Assembly (NCBI RefSeq): GCF_900095695.1
Contig: NZ_FMIQ01000080.1
Span: forward strand, 17,661-81,660
Length of the DNA stretch: 64,000 bases
Direction of reading: 5' to 3'
DNA from: Hafnia alvei
GTDB taxonomy: Bacteria; Pseudomonadota; Gammaproteobacteria; Enterobacterales; Enterobacteriaceae
In this document: one piece after another, positions 19,725-29,382 of the stretch
How the letters are laid out: every line of letters begins with the position of its first letter
Position numbering within the stretch: position 1 is the stretch's first letter
Program-made: the position numbers and the translations under genes
The notes under the pieces: generated by a model
Database searches by the model: none
Told to the model about the DNA's origin: nothing
What the model saw: only the letters and a program-made list of their open reading frames with translations

Positions 19725-20179
19725 TGACTGACCACGCCCGTAATCAGCCTTATCACGAACAAGACCCGATGGTTGTGTTCTACTCCCTTAGCCGTAAATT
19801 CGTGCAAAAAAAGGAAGATGAGGACAGAACTCCGCAGGAAGCGAAAGAAGTTATCTATTACAGCCTCGCGATTGGCCATCACCTTGGGGTGATCGACTGC
19901 CTGAAAACCTGTTTGGAATGTCCACTGACGGGGTATCGGGCGTGGGTAGCCAAGCTGCCGGAAGAGAGTACGGCACGCCGCAAACTGGAAGGACTTCCGC
20001 GCTATGGCGAAATCTGTATCGATAGCACGCACACACATTTGCTGGCCTGCGCTTTAGATAAAGCACGTCCGCAGATGAATGAGCAAGAGCAGACATGGAC
20101 AGACGCACTGATCGCTGCGCTGCAGATGATCGAAAATGAACCCGCAATCTATCTGATGGTGAAAAGACGCGATGGCTAG
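19724..20179 (+). CDS. hycH: Hydrogenase 3 maturation protein HycH
   Basis: Small soluble protein required for hydrogenase 3 maturation; the molecular role is not settled. It has 151 residues (E. coli 136), with family features VVFYSLSRKFVQKK near the start and CLETCLECPL-like cysteines (CLKTCLECP) near residue 60. It starts one base inside the hycG stop (TAATG) and overlaps hycI by eight bases, so translation is coupled through the end of the operon. Confidence 0.9.
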   Translation: MTDHARNQPYHEQDPMVVFYSLSRKFVQKKEDEDRTPQEAKEVIYYSLAIGHHLGVIDCLKTCLECPLTGYRAWVAKLPEESTARRKLEGLPRYGEICIDSTHTHLLACALDKARPQMNEQEQTWTDALIAALQMIENEPAIYLMVKRRDG

Positions 20180-20699
20180 TTTTTTAGAAGAGAGTGCTCA
20201 CCCCGTTAAGAATCTATTGTTATGCGTTGGCAACAGCATGATGGGTGACGATGGCGCAGGGCCATTGTTGGCCGAAAAGGTCACTGACCATCCTGTCGCT
20301 GGTTGGGCCGTCATCGACGGAGGCACTTCGCCGGAAAGTTATTCCCACGCGATCCGTGAGATGAAACCAGAGCGTTTGATCATCGTCGATGCCACCGAAA
20401 TGGGATTAGAACCCGGCGAGATCCGCATCATCGACGAAAAAGATATTGCCGAGCTGTTTATCGTCACTACCCATAATCTGCCGCTGAGCTATTTGATTGA
20501 GCAACTGCGTGAAGATGTACCGGATATCACCTTTGTGGGTATTCAGCCCGCTATCGTCGCATTTTATGCCCCGATGATGCAGCCGGTGAAAGACGCCGTT
20601 GAAACCGTTTATCAGCGTCTGAATAACTGGGGCGATCAGGGCGGATTTGAACTGCTGGTGGCCTACGAGGATGAGTTTGGGGTGAGTAGCCAAGGGTAA
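20172..20699 (+). CDS. hycI: Hydrogenase 3 maturation endopeptidase HycI
   Basis: Nickel-dependent protease that removes the C-terminal extension of HycE as the last step of large-subunit maturation. The 175-residue product contains LLCVGNSMMGDDGAGP, where the first metal-binding acidic residue lies, VDATEMG with the second, and TTHNLPL with the histidine. About ten residues precede the E. coli start, and an alternative internal start is possible but none is an ATG. It is the last gene of the hyc operon. Confidence 0.94.
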   Translation: MASFLEESAHPVKNLLLCVGNSMMGDDGAGPLLAEKVTDHPVAGWAVIDGGTSPESYSHAIREMKPERLIIVDATEMGLEPGEIRIIDEKDIAELFIVTTHNLPLSYLIEQLREDVPDITFVGIQPAIVAFYAPMMQPVKDAVETVYQRLNNWGDQGGFELLVAYEDEFGVSSQG

Positions 20700-20738
20700 A
20701 CCGTCAAACTCCATGTTAGAAATGTGCAAGATTCCGCC

Positions 20739-20762
20739 CGCCGATATATCCCTGTATCGGCG
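20739..20762 (+). terminator. Possible hyc operon terminator hairpin
   Basis: Stem CGCCGATA/TATCGGCG with an eight-base loop, 40 bp after hycI, followed by ACTCTTTCTC rather than a clean T-run. It may stop transcription or only protect the 3' end. Confidence 0.45.
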
Positions 20763-20845
20763 ACTCTTTCTCCCAAGGCTTACCCCTGAAAAAAACAAAA
20801 ATAATATTGTTTTGCTTTTTTCGTGTTGAAAAAGTTCGTTATAGA

Positions 20846-20899
20846 TTCACCAGCAAGGATGCTGGTGAAAGGTTGAGGGCGTGCAAGGATGCACGCTCC
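20846..20899 (+). other. Tandem hairpins with AAGGAT loops in the hycI-fdhF gap
   Basis: Two perfect hairpins follow each other: TTCACCAGC-AAGGAT-GCTGGTGAA (20846-20869) and GCGTGC-AAGGAT-GCACGC (20879-20896). Both present the same loop, and CAAGGATG fits the core of the CsrA-binding consensus (CARGGAUG, GGA in a loop). A further GC-rich stretch with short inverted repeats runs to about 21000. The hycI-fdhF gap (20700-21296) otherwise holds only the fdhF regulatory sites. The segment could also be a dispersed palindromic repeat; no second copy is in the window. Confidence 0.5.
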
Positions 20900-21063
20900 G
20901 AGACTGGTCGGCCAAGCAACTCGGTGATAAGCGCGAGAGTCGAGAGGCTGCGCGCCAGCAACCTTTCGTCGGACGCCTACGCCTCCAAAACATGGGAGTA
21001 TGGATGGTGACTGGCGTTCGAAACCTTACACCACATCTAAAATCCACAAACGTTACTCCTCAC

Positions 21064-21081
21064 TTCGACAAAACTGTCGAA
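21064..21081 (+). promoter_or_regulatory. Palindromic activator site upstream of fdhF (probable FhlA UAS)
   Basis: TTCGACAAAACTGTCGAA, the same TTCGACA-N4-TGTCGAA palindrome as at hycB, ending 95 bp before the -24 element. This is about one DNA turn closer than the other three copies (105-107 bp), which would keep it on the same face of the helix. Confidence 0.75.
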
Positions 21082-21176
21082 CTCGTCACCGCTTTGATGA
21101 TGTCGATCAGCACGCCTCTATCCCCTGAGCCCTTATAGTTCAACGTATTAGCCATCACCCACAAGGGGTATAAAAC

Positions 21177-21192
21177 TGGCACAGTACATGCA
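21177..21192 (+). promoter_or_regulatory. Sigma-54 promoter of fdhF
   Basis: TGGCACAGTACATGCA: perfect TGGCAC at -24, with GC (21190-21191) 10 bp after the GG. About 105 bp separate it from the fdhF start. Confidence 0.88.
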
Positions 21193-21296
21193 TATAAATA
21201 AGATGAATAAACATTAAATAACGCTCGGCTTGCTGAGCGGTATGTATACGAGCCGGATTGTGTCCCTTCCGGCCGCATAAAATAGGAGCAATGTTG

Positions 21297-23441
21297 ATGA
21301 AGAAAGTCATCACGGTCTGCCCTTATTGCGCATCAGGTTGCAAAATTAATCTGGTGGTCGATAACGGTAGAATCATTCGCGCTGAGGGTGCGAATGGCGT
21401 GACGAACCAAGGCGAGCTGTGCCTGAAAGGGTATTACGGCTGGGATTTTATCCACGATACTAAAATCCTGACTCCGCGCTTGAAGTCACCAATGATCCGC
21501 CGTGAACGCGGTGGGAAGCTGGAAAACGTCTCATGGGAAGAAGCGATTGAATTCGCAAGCTCCCGCCTGCTGGCTGTAAAAGAAAAATACGGCCCAGATG
21601 CCATCATGACCACCGGTTCTTCCCGCGGTCCTGGTAATGAAACTAACTATGTGATGCAAAAATTTGCTCGCGCAACGATCGGTACTAACAATATCGACTG
21701 CTGCGCGCGCGTCTGACACGGCCCTTCGGTTGCAGGTCTGCAGCGATCGGTCGGTAACGGCGCCATGAGTAACTCAATCGTTGAGATTGAAGATACCCAA
21801 TGCATTTTTGTCTTCGGTTATAACGCCGCAGACTCCCACCCTATCGTGGCTCGCCGTATTATTAAGGCGAAAGCGAAAGGGGCTAAAATTATTGTTTGCG
21901 ACCCGCGTTTCATCGAAACCGCGCGCATCGCCGACATTCATGTTCCGCTTAAAAACGGTTCTAACATCGCACTGCTGAATGCGCTGGCTCACGTCATCAT
22001 TGAAGAAAACCTTCATGACCGTGAATTCATCCAACAGCATACCGAAGAGTTTGAAACCTTCCGCGATCTGGTCTTGCCGTATACGCCAGAATCGGTTGAA
22101 GAAACCACCGGTATCAGCGCGCAGATGATTCGTGAAACCGCACGTATGTATGCCAAGGCACCAACGGCAACCATTCTGTGGGGCATGGGCGTTACCCAGT
22201 TCTATCAGGGTGTCGAAACCGTTCGTACGCTTACCAGCTTGGCGCTGCTGACCGGCAACTTAGGTAAAGCACACGTGGGTGTGGGTCCTGTTCGTGGTCA
22301 AAATAACGTTCAGGGTGCTTGCGATATGGGTGCGTTGCCAAACACCTATCCGGGTTATCAGTATGTCACTGATGAAGCTGCCCGCGAGAAGTTTGCCAAG
22401 GCGTGGGGCGTTCCTTCCCTGCCAGCCCATATCGGCCACGCGCTGAGCGAAGTGCCGCATAACATCGACCACGGTCTGATTAAAGCGCACTACGTCATGG
22501 GTGAAGATCCATTACAGACCGAACCGGATCTGGCGACGATCCGTCGTACCTTTGAGAAGCTGGATATTCTGATTGTTCAGGATATCTTCATGACCAAAAC
22601 CGCCGCCATTGCAGACGTGGTGTTCCCTGCAACGTCGTGGGGCGAGCATGAAGGTGTTTACACCGCAGCTGACCGCGGTTTCCAGCGATTCTACAAAGCC
22701 GTAGAGCCTGTGGGTGACGTTAAACGCGACTGGGAGATCATTAGCCTGATGTCCACCGCGATGGGTTACCCAATGCACTACAACAATACGCAGGAAATCT
22801 GGGACGAACTTCGCGAACTGTGTCCGATCTACTACGGCGCGACCTATGAAAAAATGGCCGATCTGGCCTACATTCAATGGCCATGCCCAACGCTCGAAAG
22901 CCCAGGAACGTCTTATCTGTATGAAGGCGGCAAGTTCGACACCCCTAACGGCAAAGGACAGTTCTACACCTGCGAATGGCGTCCGCCGATTGATAAAGTC
23001 AGCGACGAATTCCCAATGGTATTGGCTACCGTACGTGAAGTGGGTCACTACAGCTGCCGCTCTATGACCGGTAACTGTAAAGCGCTGGCGGCTCTGGCAG
23101 ACGAACCTGGCTTTATCCAAATCAATACTGAAGATGCCGCACGCTTTGGCATTCGCGATCAGGAACTGGTTTGGGTTCGTTCACGTCAGGGTAAAGTCAT
23201 TACCCGCGCCAACGTGAGCAACCGTCCAAACAAAGGTGCGGTCTATATGACGTATCAATGGTGGATCGGTGCCTGTAACGAGCTGGTCGCAGAAAACCTG
23301 AGCCCAATTACCAAAACGCCAGAGTACAAATACTGTGCCGTCGCGGTAGATGCCATCAAGGATCAGGATGAGGCCGAACAGTACGTCGTTCGCGAATACG
23401 ACAATATCAAACGTCGTCTGCGAGAAACGGCGGAAGGTTAG
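21297..23441 (+). CDS. fdhF: Formate dehydrogenase H, selenoprotein (UGA-encoded Sec140)
   Basis: Molybdopterin enzyme that oxidises formate to CO2 and feeds electrons to hydrogenase 3. Conventional reading stops at TGA 21714-21716, but this is codon 140, exactly the selenocysteine position of E. coli FdhF, in the context CCARV-U-HGPSVAG. Both halves (codons 1-139 and 141-714) are intact and in the same frame, so the gene is one 714-codon selenoprotein gene, not a pseudogene. A 4Fe-4S motif CPYCASGC...C stands at residues 8-42, and H141 follows Sec. AGGAG lies eight bases before the ATG at 21297; an ATG at 21291 is too close. It is transcribed alone from its own sigma-54 promoter. Confidence 0.96.
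21714..21755 (+). promoter_or_regulatory. SECIS element of fdhF
   Basis: The bases just after the UGA fold into a stem-loop with the apical part TTGCA-GGTCT-TGCAG-like (GGTTGCAGGTCTGCAG), the same apical GGUCU as the E. coli fdhF SECIS that SelB binds. It directs selenocysteine insertion at codon 140. Confidence 0.85.
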
Positions 23442-23465
23442 AGGTAGGTCGTTTACTGAAACATA

Positions 23466-23503
23466 TGCTCAACGTGATTTAATCCACCACGTTGGGCATT
23501 TTT
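23466..23503 (+). terminator. fdhF terminator
   Basis: Stem CAACGTG/CACGTTG separated by 11 bases and followed by GGCATTTTTAT, 25 bp after the fdhF stop. Confidence 0.75.
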
Positions 23504-23671
23504 ATCATCTTGGATTCTCATTTTAAGAACGCTAACACCCGCGAGTTCAGAGACCTAAAGTGGCACCCCCGTCCCTTTATCAAATCAGCACCTGCCATTA
23601 TCACCGCCAAGATCAACGAGTGAGATCTCCATTCCAACGATAATGTTGCCGATGTCGTATCGCGCAAATTA

Positions 23672-23689
23672 TTCGACACTTATGTCGAA
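23672..23689 (+). promoter_or_regulatory. Palindromic activator site upstream of hydN (probable FhlA UAS)
   Basis: TTCGACACTTATGTCGAA, ending 107 bp before the hydN -24 element. It is the third copy of the TTCGACA-N4-TGTCGAA palindrome. Confidence 0.75.
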
Positions 23690-23796
23690 TTTCCCTGTCG
23701 AGCTGGCAATTCAGCGCGCTATTTTTTGCGTTTAAAAAATCAGATTAGAAAGCAACCTTCTAATTTAAAACAAAAAAACACCCGTTCAAATACAGT

Positions 23797-23812
23797 TGGC
23801 ATGATGTGTGCT
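23797..23812 (+). promoter_or_regulatory. Sigma-54 promoter of hydN and downstream genes
   Basis: TGGCATGATGTGTGCT, GG-N10-GC spacing intact. It probably drives hydN, the Cys-type formate dehydrogenase and perhaps hypF-hypABCDE, since no other sigma-54 motif is visible before hypF or hypA. Confidence 0.85.
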
Positions 23813-23892
23813 TACTAGTACCGATAAGCAATCTGAGCATAGGCAGGTTCTTTCTGCCTCACTAAATATAATGAGAAATCAGGAGTTAATTG

Positions 23893-24438
23893 ATGAACCG
23901 GTTCGTCATTGCAGATCCTAAAAAATGTATCGGCTGCCGTACCTGTGAAGTCGCCTGCGTCATGGCTCACCGTGAAGACAGCGAACTTCACAACCTGTCC
24001 AAAGACAACTTCACCCCACGCATTCACGTTATTAAAGGGGAAAACGTCAGCACAGCGATCCTGTGTCGCCAGTGCGAAGATGCCCCTTGTGCCAACGTTT
24101 GCCCAAACGGTGCCATTACCCGTCAGAAAGATTTCATCTATGTGTCACAGGAAAAATGTATCGGCTGCAAAACCTGCGTGGTTGCTTGCCCATACGGCAC
24201 CATGGAAGTGATCACTTCTCCGGTCGTTCGTCAAAACGGCGCCTCCGCCATGATGGTTTCCTCTAAGGCTGAAGCCAACAAATGCGACCTGTGCCACTCT
24301 CGCGCTAATGGCCCAGCGTGCGTTGAAACCTGTCCAACCAATGCATTAAAGCTTATCGACCGCAATGCTATGCAAGACATGATCAATGAAAAACGCCGTC
24401 GTGCAGCGCTCGATACCACAATCGATTTCATGTTCTAA
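23893..24438 (+). CDS. hydN: Electron-transfer protein HydN
   Basis: Ferredoxin-like protein of 181 residues (E. coli 175) involved in electron transfer from formate dehydrogenase H. It has four cysteine clusters: CIGCRTCEVAC (about residue 12), CRQCEDAPCANVC (about 57), CIGCKTCVVAC (about 89) and CDLC...CVETC (about 130-145). AGGAG stands seven bases before the ATG at 23893; the open frame also includes a TTG one codon earlier. In E. coli it is the partner of hypF; here a second fdhF gene is inserted between the two. Confidence 0.93.
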   Translation: MNRFVIADPKKCIGCRTCEVACVMAHREDSELHNLSKDNFTPRIHVIKGENVSTAILCRQCEDAPCANVCPNGAITRQKDFIYVSQEKCIGCKTCVVACPYGTMEVITSPVVRQNGASAMMVSSKAEANKCDLCHSRANGPACVETCPTNALKLIDRNAMQDMINEKRRRAALDTTIDFMF

Positions 24439-24578
24439 CGGTTTCACATTTTAACGCTTTCATCTCATGCAGTTTTAAATCCTATTGATTGAAGTTGCCG
24501 TTTACTTGCAGCGACTTCAAAACCAAAAGGCTTGATTAACAACCATTCATTATCCCCGGTTCGGGGTAAGGTCTCGTT

Positions 24579-26807
24579 ATGAATTCACCTACAGTGAATA
24601 ACTCAATCGTTGTCAATAATCTCGACGTTGTGAAAAGTAAAGTCGTCACCGTCTGCCCCTACTGCGGCGCAGGATGCAAAATCAACCTTTGTGTTGAAAA
24701 CGGTAAAATAGTCCGTGCCGAAGGCGCAAACGGCGTCACCAATCAGGGTGAGCTTTGTCTGAAGGGCTATTTTGGCTGGGATTTTCTCAACGATACAAAA
24801 CTGCTAACGCCGCGCTTGAATGAGCCAATGATCCGCCGAGAAAAAGGCGGAAAATTTGAAGTGGTCTCTTGGGATGAAGCCATCCGCTATACCGCGCAGC
24901 GCCTAAAAGAAATCAAACAAAAATACGGCGCGAAATCGATTATGCATACCGGTTCCTCACGCGGAACAGGCAATGAAACCAACTATGTGATGCAGAAGTT
25001 TGCTCGCGCAGTGACCGGCAATAACAACGTTGACTGCTGTGCGCGTGTCTGCCACGGCCCGTCGGTTGCTGGCTTGCAACAAACGCTGGGCAACGGTGCT
25101 ATGAGCAACTCCATCACCGATATCGAAAACTCCAAATGCCTGCTAGTTTTTGGCTATAACTGCGCGGACTCCCACCCTATCGTGGCGCGTCGCGTGATTA
25201 AGGCTAAAGAAAAAGGCGCCAAAATCATCGTTTGCGATCCACGAAAAATAGAAACAGCGCGCATTGCCGATCAGCATCTGCAAATGAACAATGGCACCAA
25301 TATGGCGCTGGTGAATGCTTTTGCCCACGTACTGATTGAAGAAAATCTTTACGACAAAAGCTACGTGGCTAATTTCACCGAAGGCTTCGAGGAGTATCGC
25401 AAAATCGTTGCCGACTACAGCCCAGAAGCCGTCGAAAAACTGGTTGGCGTTCCCGCCGAGGATATTCGCCAAGCCATGCGCACCTACGCGGCGGCACCTT
25501 CCGCCACCATTATGTGGGGGATGGGCGTCACTCAGTTTGGTCAAGCCGTTGACGTGGTGAAAGGCTTATCAGGTTTGGCATTACTGACCGGCAATTTAGG
25601 CCGTCCTGACGTGGGCGTTGGCCCTGTACGTGGTCAAAACAACGTACAAGGAGCCTGTGATATGGGCGTATTGCCTAACGAATTCCCAGGCTATCAGTCG
25701 GTGACAAACCCAGAAATTCGCGCCAAATTTGCCAAAGCATGGGGCATCAATGCCGACGATATGGACCCTAACGTCGGCTATCGCATTACTGAAGTGCCGC
25801 ACTTAGCTCTTGAAGGCAAAGTGAAAGCCTACTACATCATGGGCGAAGATCCTCTGCAAACCGAAGCCGACTTAGGCCTCGTGCGCAAAGGCTTTGACGC
25901 CTTAGAGTTTGTGGTGGTGCAAGACATCTTCATGACCAAAACCGCTGAGCAAGCCGACGTTATTTTACCGGCCACCAGCTGGGGCGAACACGGCGGGATC
26001 TTCTCCTGCGCCGACCGCGGATTCCAACGTTTCGGAAAAGCCATCGAGCCGAAAGGCAACGTTAAGCGTGACTGGGAGATTATCAGCCTGCTGGCCACCG
26101 AGATGGGCTATCCGATGCATTACAACAGCAATGAAGAAATCTGGGATGAACTGCGCGAGCTGTGCCCGCTGTATTACGGCGCAACCTACGAAAAAATTGG
26201 GGAAATGGGACACGTACAGTGGCCATGTCCAACGCTCGATCACCCTGGCACGCCTTATCTGTATAAAGACAACCATTTCGACACCCCGACAGGGAAAGGT
26301 CAACTGTTCGCGACCGCGTGGCGTGCTCCGGCCGAGATCCCAGACGAAGAGTTCCCTCTGGTGCTGTGTACCGTGCGTGAAGTAGGACATTACTCATGTC
26401 GCTCCATGACCGGTAACTGTGCCGCGCTGCAAACATTGGCCGATGAACCGGGTTTTGTGCAGATGCATCCTGAAGATGCCCAACGTATGGGAATTTGCGA
26501 TCAGCAAATCCTATGGGTTGAATCTCGCCGTGGCAAAGTGATCTCGCGCTGTAACTACAACGAACGCATCAATAAAGGTGCAGTTTATATGACGTATCAG
26601 TGGTGGATTGGCGCATGCAACGAGCTGACTCAGGATAATCTGGACCCCGTTTCTAAAACGCCAGAAACCAAATACTGTGCGGTTCGCGTTGAGCCAATCA
26701 TCGATCAGGATTGGGCAGAGAATTACGCCTCTCAGACCTATAACGAAATGAAATCACGCCTGCGTCGTCATGTTGAAGACGCTGAACGTATGATGGTTCA
26801 TGCCTAA
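24579..26807 (+). CDS. Formate dehydrogenase H paralogue with Cys in place of Sec
   Basis: A 742-residue molybdopterin formate dehydrogenase very similar to the FdhF encoded 3 kb upstream along its whole length. The active-site codon is TGC: CCARV-C-HGPSVAG. Residues 1-22 (MNSPTVNNSIVVNN...) form a short N-terminal extension without a recognisable signal, then VVTVCPYCGAGCKIN begins the 4Fe-4S motif. The bases after the Cys codon still form a small hairpin (GTTGC/GCAAC) where the SECIS sits in the paralogue, but the apical GGUCU is lost. The Cys enzyme should work without selenium, though slower if it follows other Sec/Cys pairs. It lies between hydN and hypF without its own sigma-54 promoter. 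Confidence 0.93.
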   Translation: MNSPTVNNSIVVNNLDVVKSKVVTVCPYCGAGCKINLCVENGKIVRAEGANGVTNQGELCLKGYFGWDFLNDTKLLTPRLNEPMIRREKGGKFEVVSWDEAIRYTAQRLKEIKQKYGAKSIMHTGSSRGTGNETNYVMQKFARAVTGNNNVDCCARVCHGPSVAGLQQTLGNGAMSNSITDIENSKCLLVFGYNCADSHPIVARRVIKAKEKGAKIIVCDPRKIETARIADQHLQMNNGTNMALVNAFAHVLIEENLYDKSYVANFTEGFEEYRKIVADYSPEAVEKLVGVPAEDIRQAMRTYAAAPSATIMWGMGVTQFGQAVDVVKGLSGLALLTGNLGRPDVGVGPVRGQNNVQGACDMGVLPNEFPGYQSVTNPEIRAKFAKAWGINADDMDPNVGYRITEVPHLALEGKVKAYYIMGEDPLQTEADLGLVRKGFDALEFVVVQDIFMTKTAEQADVILPATSWGEHGGIFSCADRGFQRFGKAIEPKGNVKRDWEIISLLATEMGYPMHYNSNEEIWDELRELCPLYYGATYEKIGEMGHVQWPCPTLDHPGTPYLYKDNHFDTPTGKGQLFATAWRAPAEIPDEEFPLVLCTVREVGHYSCRSMTGNCAALQTLADEPGFVQMHPEDAQRMGICDQQILWVESRRGKVISRCNYNERINKGAVYMTYQWWIGACNELTQDNLDPVSKTPETKYCAVRVEPIIDQDWAENYASQTYNEMKSRLRRHVEDAERMMVHA

Positions 26808-26826
26808 TCGTTAGCTCTTTTACTGT

Positions 26827-26851
26827 CACCTCTCTCTTTATGGGAGAGGTG
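26827..26851 (+). terminator. Hairpin after the Cys-type formate dehydrogenase gene
   Basis: Stem CACCTCTC/GAGAGGTG with no T-run after it; a weak terminator or a processing/stability hairpin within a longer transcript. Confidence 0.4.
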
Positions 26852-26902
26852 ATAAAGAAAATACTCACTTTACTAATCCTTTTTGCACACTCGCTGCCCC
26901 AC

Positions 26903-26948
26903 ATCAAAGATGTTTATCGTTTAAATACGGAAAATAGTCATCTTTGAT
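26903..26948. repeat. Perfect 10-bp inverted repeat before hypF
   Basis: ATCAAAGATG (26903-26912) and CATCTTTGAT (26939-26948) are exact complements 26 bp apart, ending 24 bp before the hypF start. It could be a regulator site or an RNA hairpin that holds the upstream leader. Confidence 0.5.
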
Positions 26949-26972
26949 ATGACGTAGTCTTCAGGAGCCACC

Positions 26973-29273
26973 TTGAGTCAGAACGCAATCTTGCTGAGAG
27001 TAAAAGGCAAAGTCCAAGGTGTTGGTTTTCGCCCATTCGTCTGGCAACTGGCTCAACGGCTTAAGCTGCAAGGCGAAGTGAGTAATGATGCCCAAGGCGT
27101 ATTAATCGCCCTACGTTTACCCGCAGATATCGCACACTTCTGTCACCTGTTACGTCAGGAGTGCCCACCGCTGGCGCGCATTGACACGATCAGTAAGCAA
27201 GAATGGCTCGGTGGTGAACTGCCCCATGAGTTCTGTATTATTGAAAGCGGTCAGGGCCAAATGGATACCCAAATTGTGCCCGATGCTGCGACCTGTCCTG
27301 AATGTCTGCGCGAGATGAGCGATGCAGCCAATCGACGCTTTGGCTATCCGTTTATTAACTGCACCCACTGCGGGCCACGGTTTACCATTATTCAACGTAT
27401 GCCATACGATCGCCCTTTCACCGCGATGGCGATTTTTCCGCTGTGTCCCACCTGCGATCAAGAATATCGAAACCCGGCAAACCGGCGTTTTCATGCCCAG
27501 CCAACGGCCTGTGCCGCCTGCGGCCCCCATCTGTGGAGCTGTAATAGCGCTGGCGGGCAGCCTTTTATTGGCGCGCACGCGTGGAAGGAAGTGATTGATG
27601 TATTGCTTAACGGCGGCGTTGCGGCGATTAAAGGCATCGGCGGATTCCATCTGGCCTGCGATGCGTCAAACCCGCACGCGGTGCAGCTTCTGCGCCAGCG
27701 CAAGCGCCGACCGGCCAAGCCACTAGCCGTCATGTTACCCGATGAAAGCTGGGTACGCGCCTATTGCCGAGATAACGTCTCAGACGACTTACTCAAGCTA
27801 CTTAGCAGCCCTGCCGCCCCCATTGTGTTGCTACCAAAATCCACCTTGGTATTAGATGACATTGCGCCGCAATTGGATGAAGTTGGCGTCATGCTGCCGT
27901 CGAACCCCGTGCATCATCTATTGATGCAAAAAGTGGGGCGCCCCTTAGTGATGACATCGGGCAATGCCAATGGCTTGCCTCCCGCATTAAGCAATTCGCA
28001 GGCGCTGCACGATCTGGCCGATATCGCAGATATTTGGCTGCTGCATAACCGAGATATCATCCAACGCGTTGATGACTCCGTCATTCGCTGGCAACCGCAT
28101 GGCGGCGAAATGCTACGCCGCTCGCGAGGCTATGTACCGGACGCAATTGATTTACCAGAGAGTTTCCAGCCGTTGCCTGCCGTGGCAGCTGTCGGTGGCG
28201 ATCTGAAAAATACGTTTTGTCTGTTAAAAGGCAATCGGGCCGTGCTCAGCCAGCATCTCGGCGATTTAAGCGATGAAAGAGTCCAACAACAGTTCAGCCA
28301 AACATGGACATTGCTGCACCAAATTTATCAGTTTAGTTCTGAAGCGATCGCCTGTGATATGCATCCGGCCTACGTCAGCACCCAGTTTGCTCAGCAACAG
28401 ACTCAAGAACTGAACGTTGAATGTTTACCCATTCAGCATCATCACGCTCATCTTGCAGCCTGCATGGTTGAGCATGGTATTCCTTTAGATACGCCGCCGC
28501 TGATTGGGCTAGCGCTCGATGGCATTGGTTTTGGTGCAGATAATACCCTTTGGGGCGGTGAGTGCCTTCGCGTGGATTATCGCCAAATGCAGCGTCTGGG
28601 GGGATTACCCGCCGTTGCGTTGGCAGGCGGTGATTTGGCCGCTCGTCAGCCATGGCGCAACCTGCTGGCGCAGTTGCTATGCTTCGTCCCCAACTGGCAG
28701 AGTTACCCAGAAGCCAAATTTATTCTTTCTCAGCCATGGCAAGTTTTACAACGGGCCATCGAGCGCGGACTCAATAGCCCGTTGGCGTCATCCACAGGGC
28801 GATTATTTGACGCAGCGGCAGCGGCATTAGGCATTTGCTCAGAAGCGATCAGCTTTGAAGGTGAAGCCGCCTGTCGCTTAGAAGCCTTGGCACAGCAGGC
28901 TCAGGAACGACACCCGCCGGTCTCATTGCCGCTGGATGTACACAACAATCTCGATATGGCCGTTTTCTGGCAACAATGGCTCCGTTGGCAGGCCGCCCCC
29001 GAAGATCGCGCCTATGCATTTCATTATGCATTGGCCGGCGGACTCGCGGATTTGGTGCGTGTTCATGCGAACGCAGCGAACTGCCGCACTATCGTAATGG
29101 CTGGCGGGGTCTTGCATAACCGTTTGTTACGCGAGCTGTTACAGCAAAATTTGGCTGAATTCACGCTATTACTTCCGCAAGCATTACCCGCTGGAGATGG
29201 TGCTCTGGCGTTAGGGCAGGCGGTCATTGCCGCCGCTCAGCGATGGGATGCGAGGGCGATCGCAAAGGCGTAA
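26973..29273 (+). CDS. hypF: Hydrogenase maturation carbamoyltransferase HypF
   Basis: Makes the cyanide ligand precursor of the [NiFe] site: it transfers carbamoyl to the C-terminal cysteine of HypE. It is 766 residues (E. coli 750). Domains in order: acylphosphatase (about 7-95, [16 protein letters not shown]), zinc fingers (about 108-190, [32 protein letters not shown]), YrdC-like (about 205-390) and Kae1-like (about 395-766, with HHHAH and GGVLHNRLL). The start is a TTG at 26973 with AGGAG five bases upstream. It serves maturation of hydrogenase 3 encoded upstream and any other [NiFe] hydrogenase of the cell. Confidence 0.95.
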   Translation: MSQNAILLRVKGKVQGVGFRPFVWQLAQRLKLQGEVSNDAQGVLIALRLPADIAHFCHLLRQECPPLARIDTISKQEWLGGELPHEFCIIESGQGQMDTQIVPDAATCPECLREMSDAANRRFGYPFINCTHCGPRFTIIQRMPYDRPFTAMAIFPLCPTCDQEYRNPANRRFHAQPTACAACGPHLWSCNSAGGQPFIGAHAWKEVIDVLLNGGVAAIKGIGGFHLACDASNPHAVQLLRQRKRRPAKPLAVMLPDESWVRAYCRDNVSDDLLKLLSSPAAPIVLLPKSTLVLDDIAPQLDEVGVMLPSNPVHHLLMQKVGRPLVMTSGNANGLPPALSNSQALHDLADIADIWLLHNRDIIQRVDDSVIRWQPHGGEMLRRSRGYVPDAIDLPESFQPLPAVAAVGGDLKNTFCLLKGNRAVLSQHLGDLSDERVQQQFSQTWTLLHQIYQFSSEAIACDMHPAYVSTQFAQQQTQELNVECLPIQHHHAHLAACMVEHGIPLDTPPLIGLALDGIGFGADNTLWGGECLRVDYRQMQRLGGLPAVALAGGDLAARQPWRNLLAQLLCFVPNWQSYPEAKFILSQPWQVLQRAIERGLNSPLASSTGRLFDAAAAALGICSEAISFEGEAACRLEALAQQAQERHPPVSLPLDVHNNLDMAVFWQQWLRWQAAPEDRAYAFHYALAGGLADLVRVHANAANCRTIVMAGGVLHNRLLRELLQQNLAEFTLLLPQALPAGDGALALGQAVIAAAQRWDARAIAKA

Positions 29274-29382
29274 ATGTTGCGCCATCACAATGCTATCAAT
29301 CAGCCATCTAATGACGGTAATCAAGGTGCCACGGTGTGTATTCACCGAGGATATGCCCGCCATAAAAAATAAGATAACAACT

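Noticed and set aside
21714..21716. Apparent nonsense mutation splitting fdhF into two genes
   Set aside because: The TGA is codon 140, the Sec site, followed by a SECIS; the downstream part continues in the same frame.
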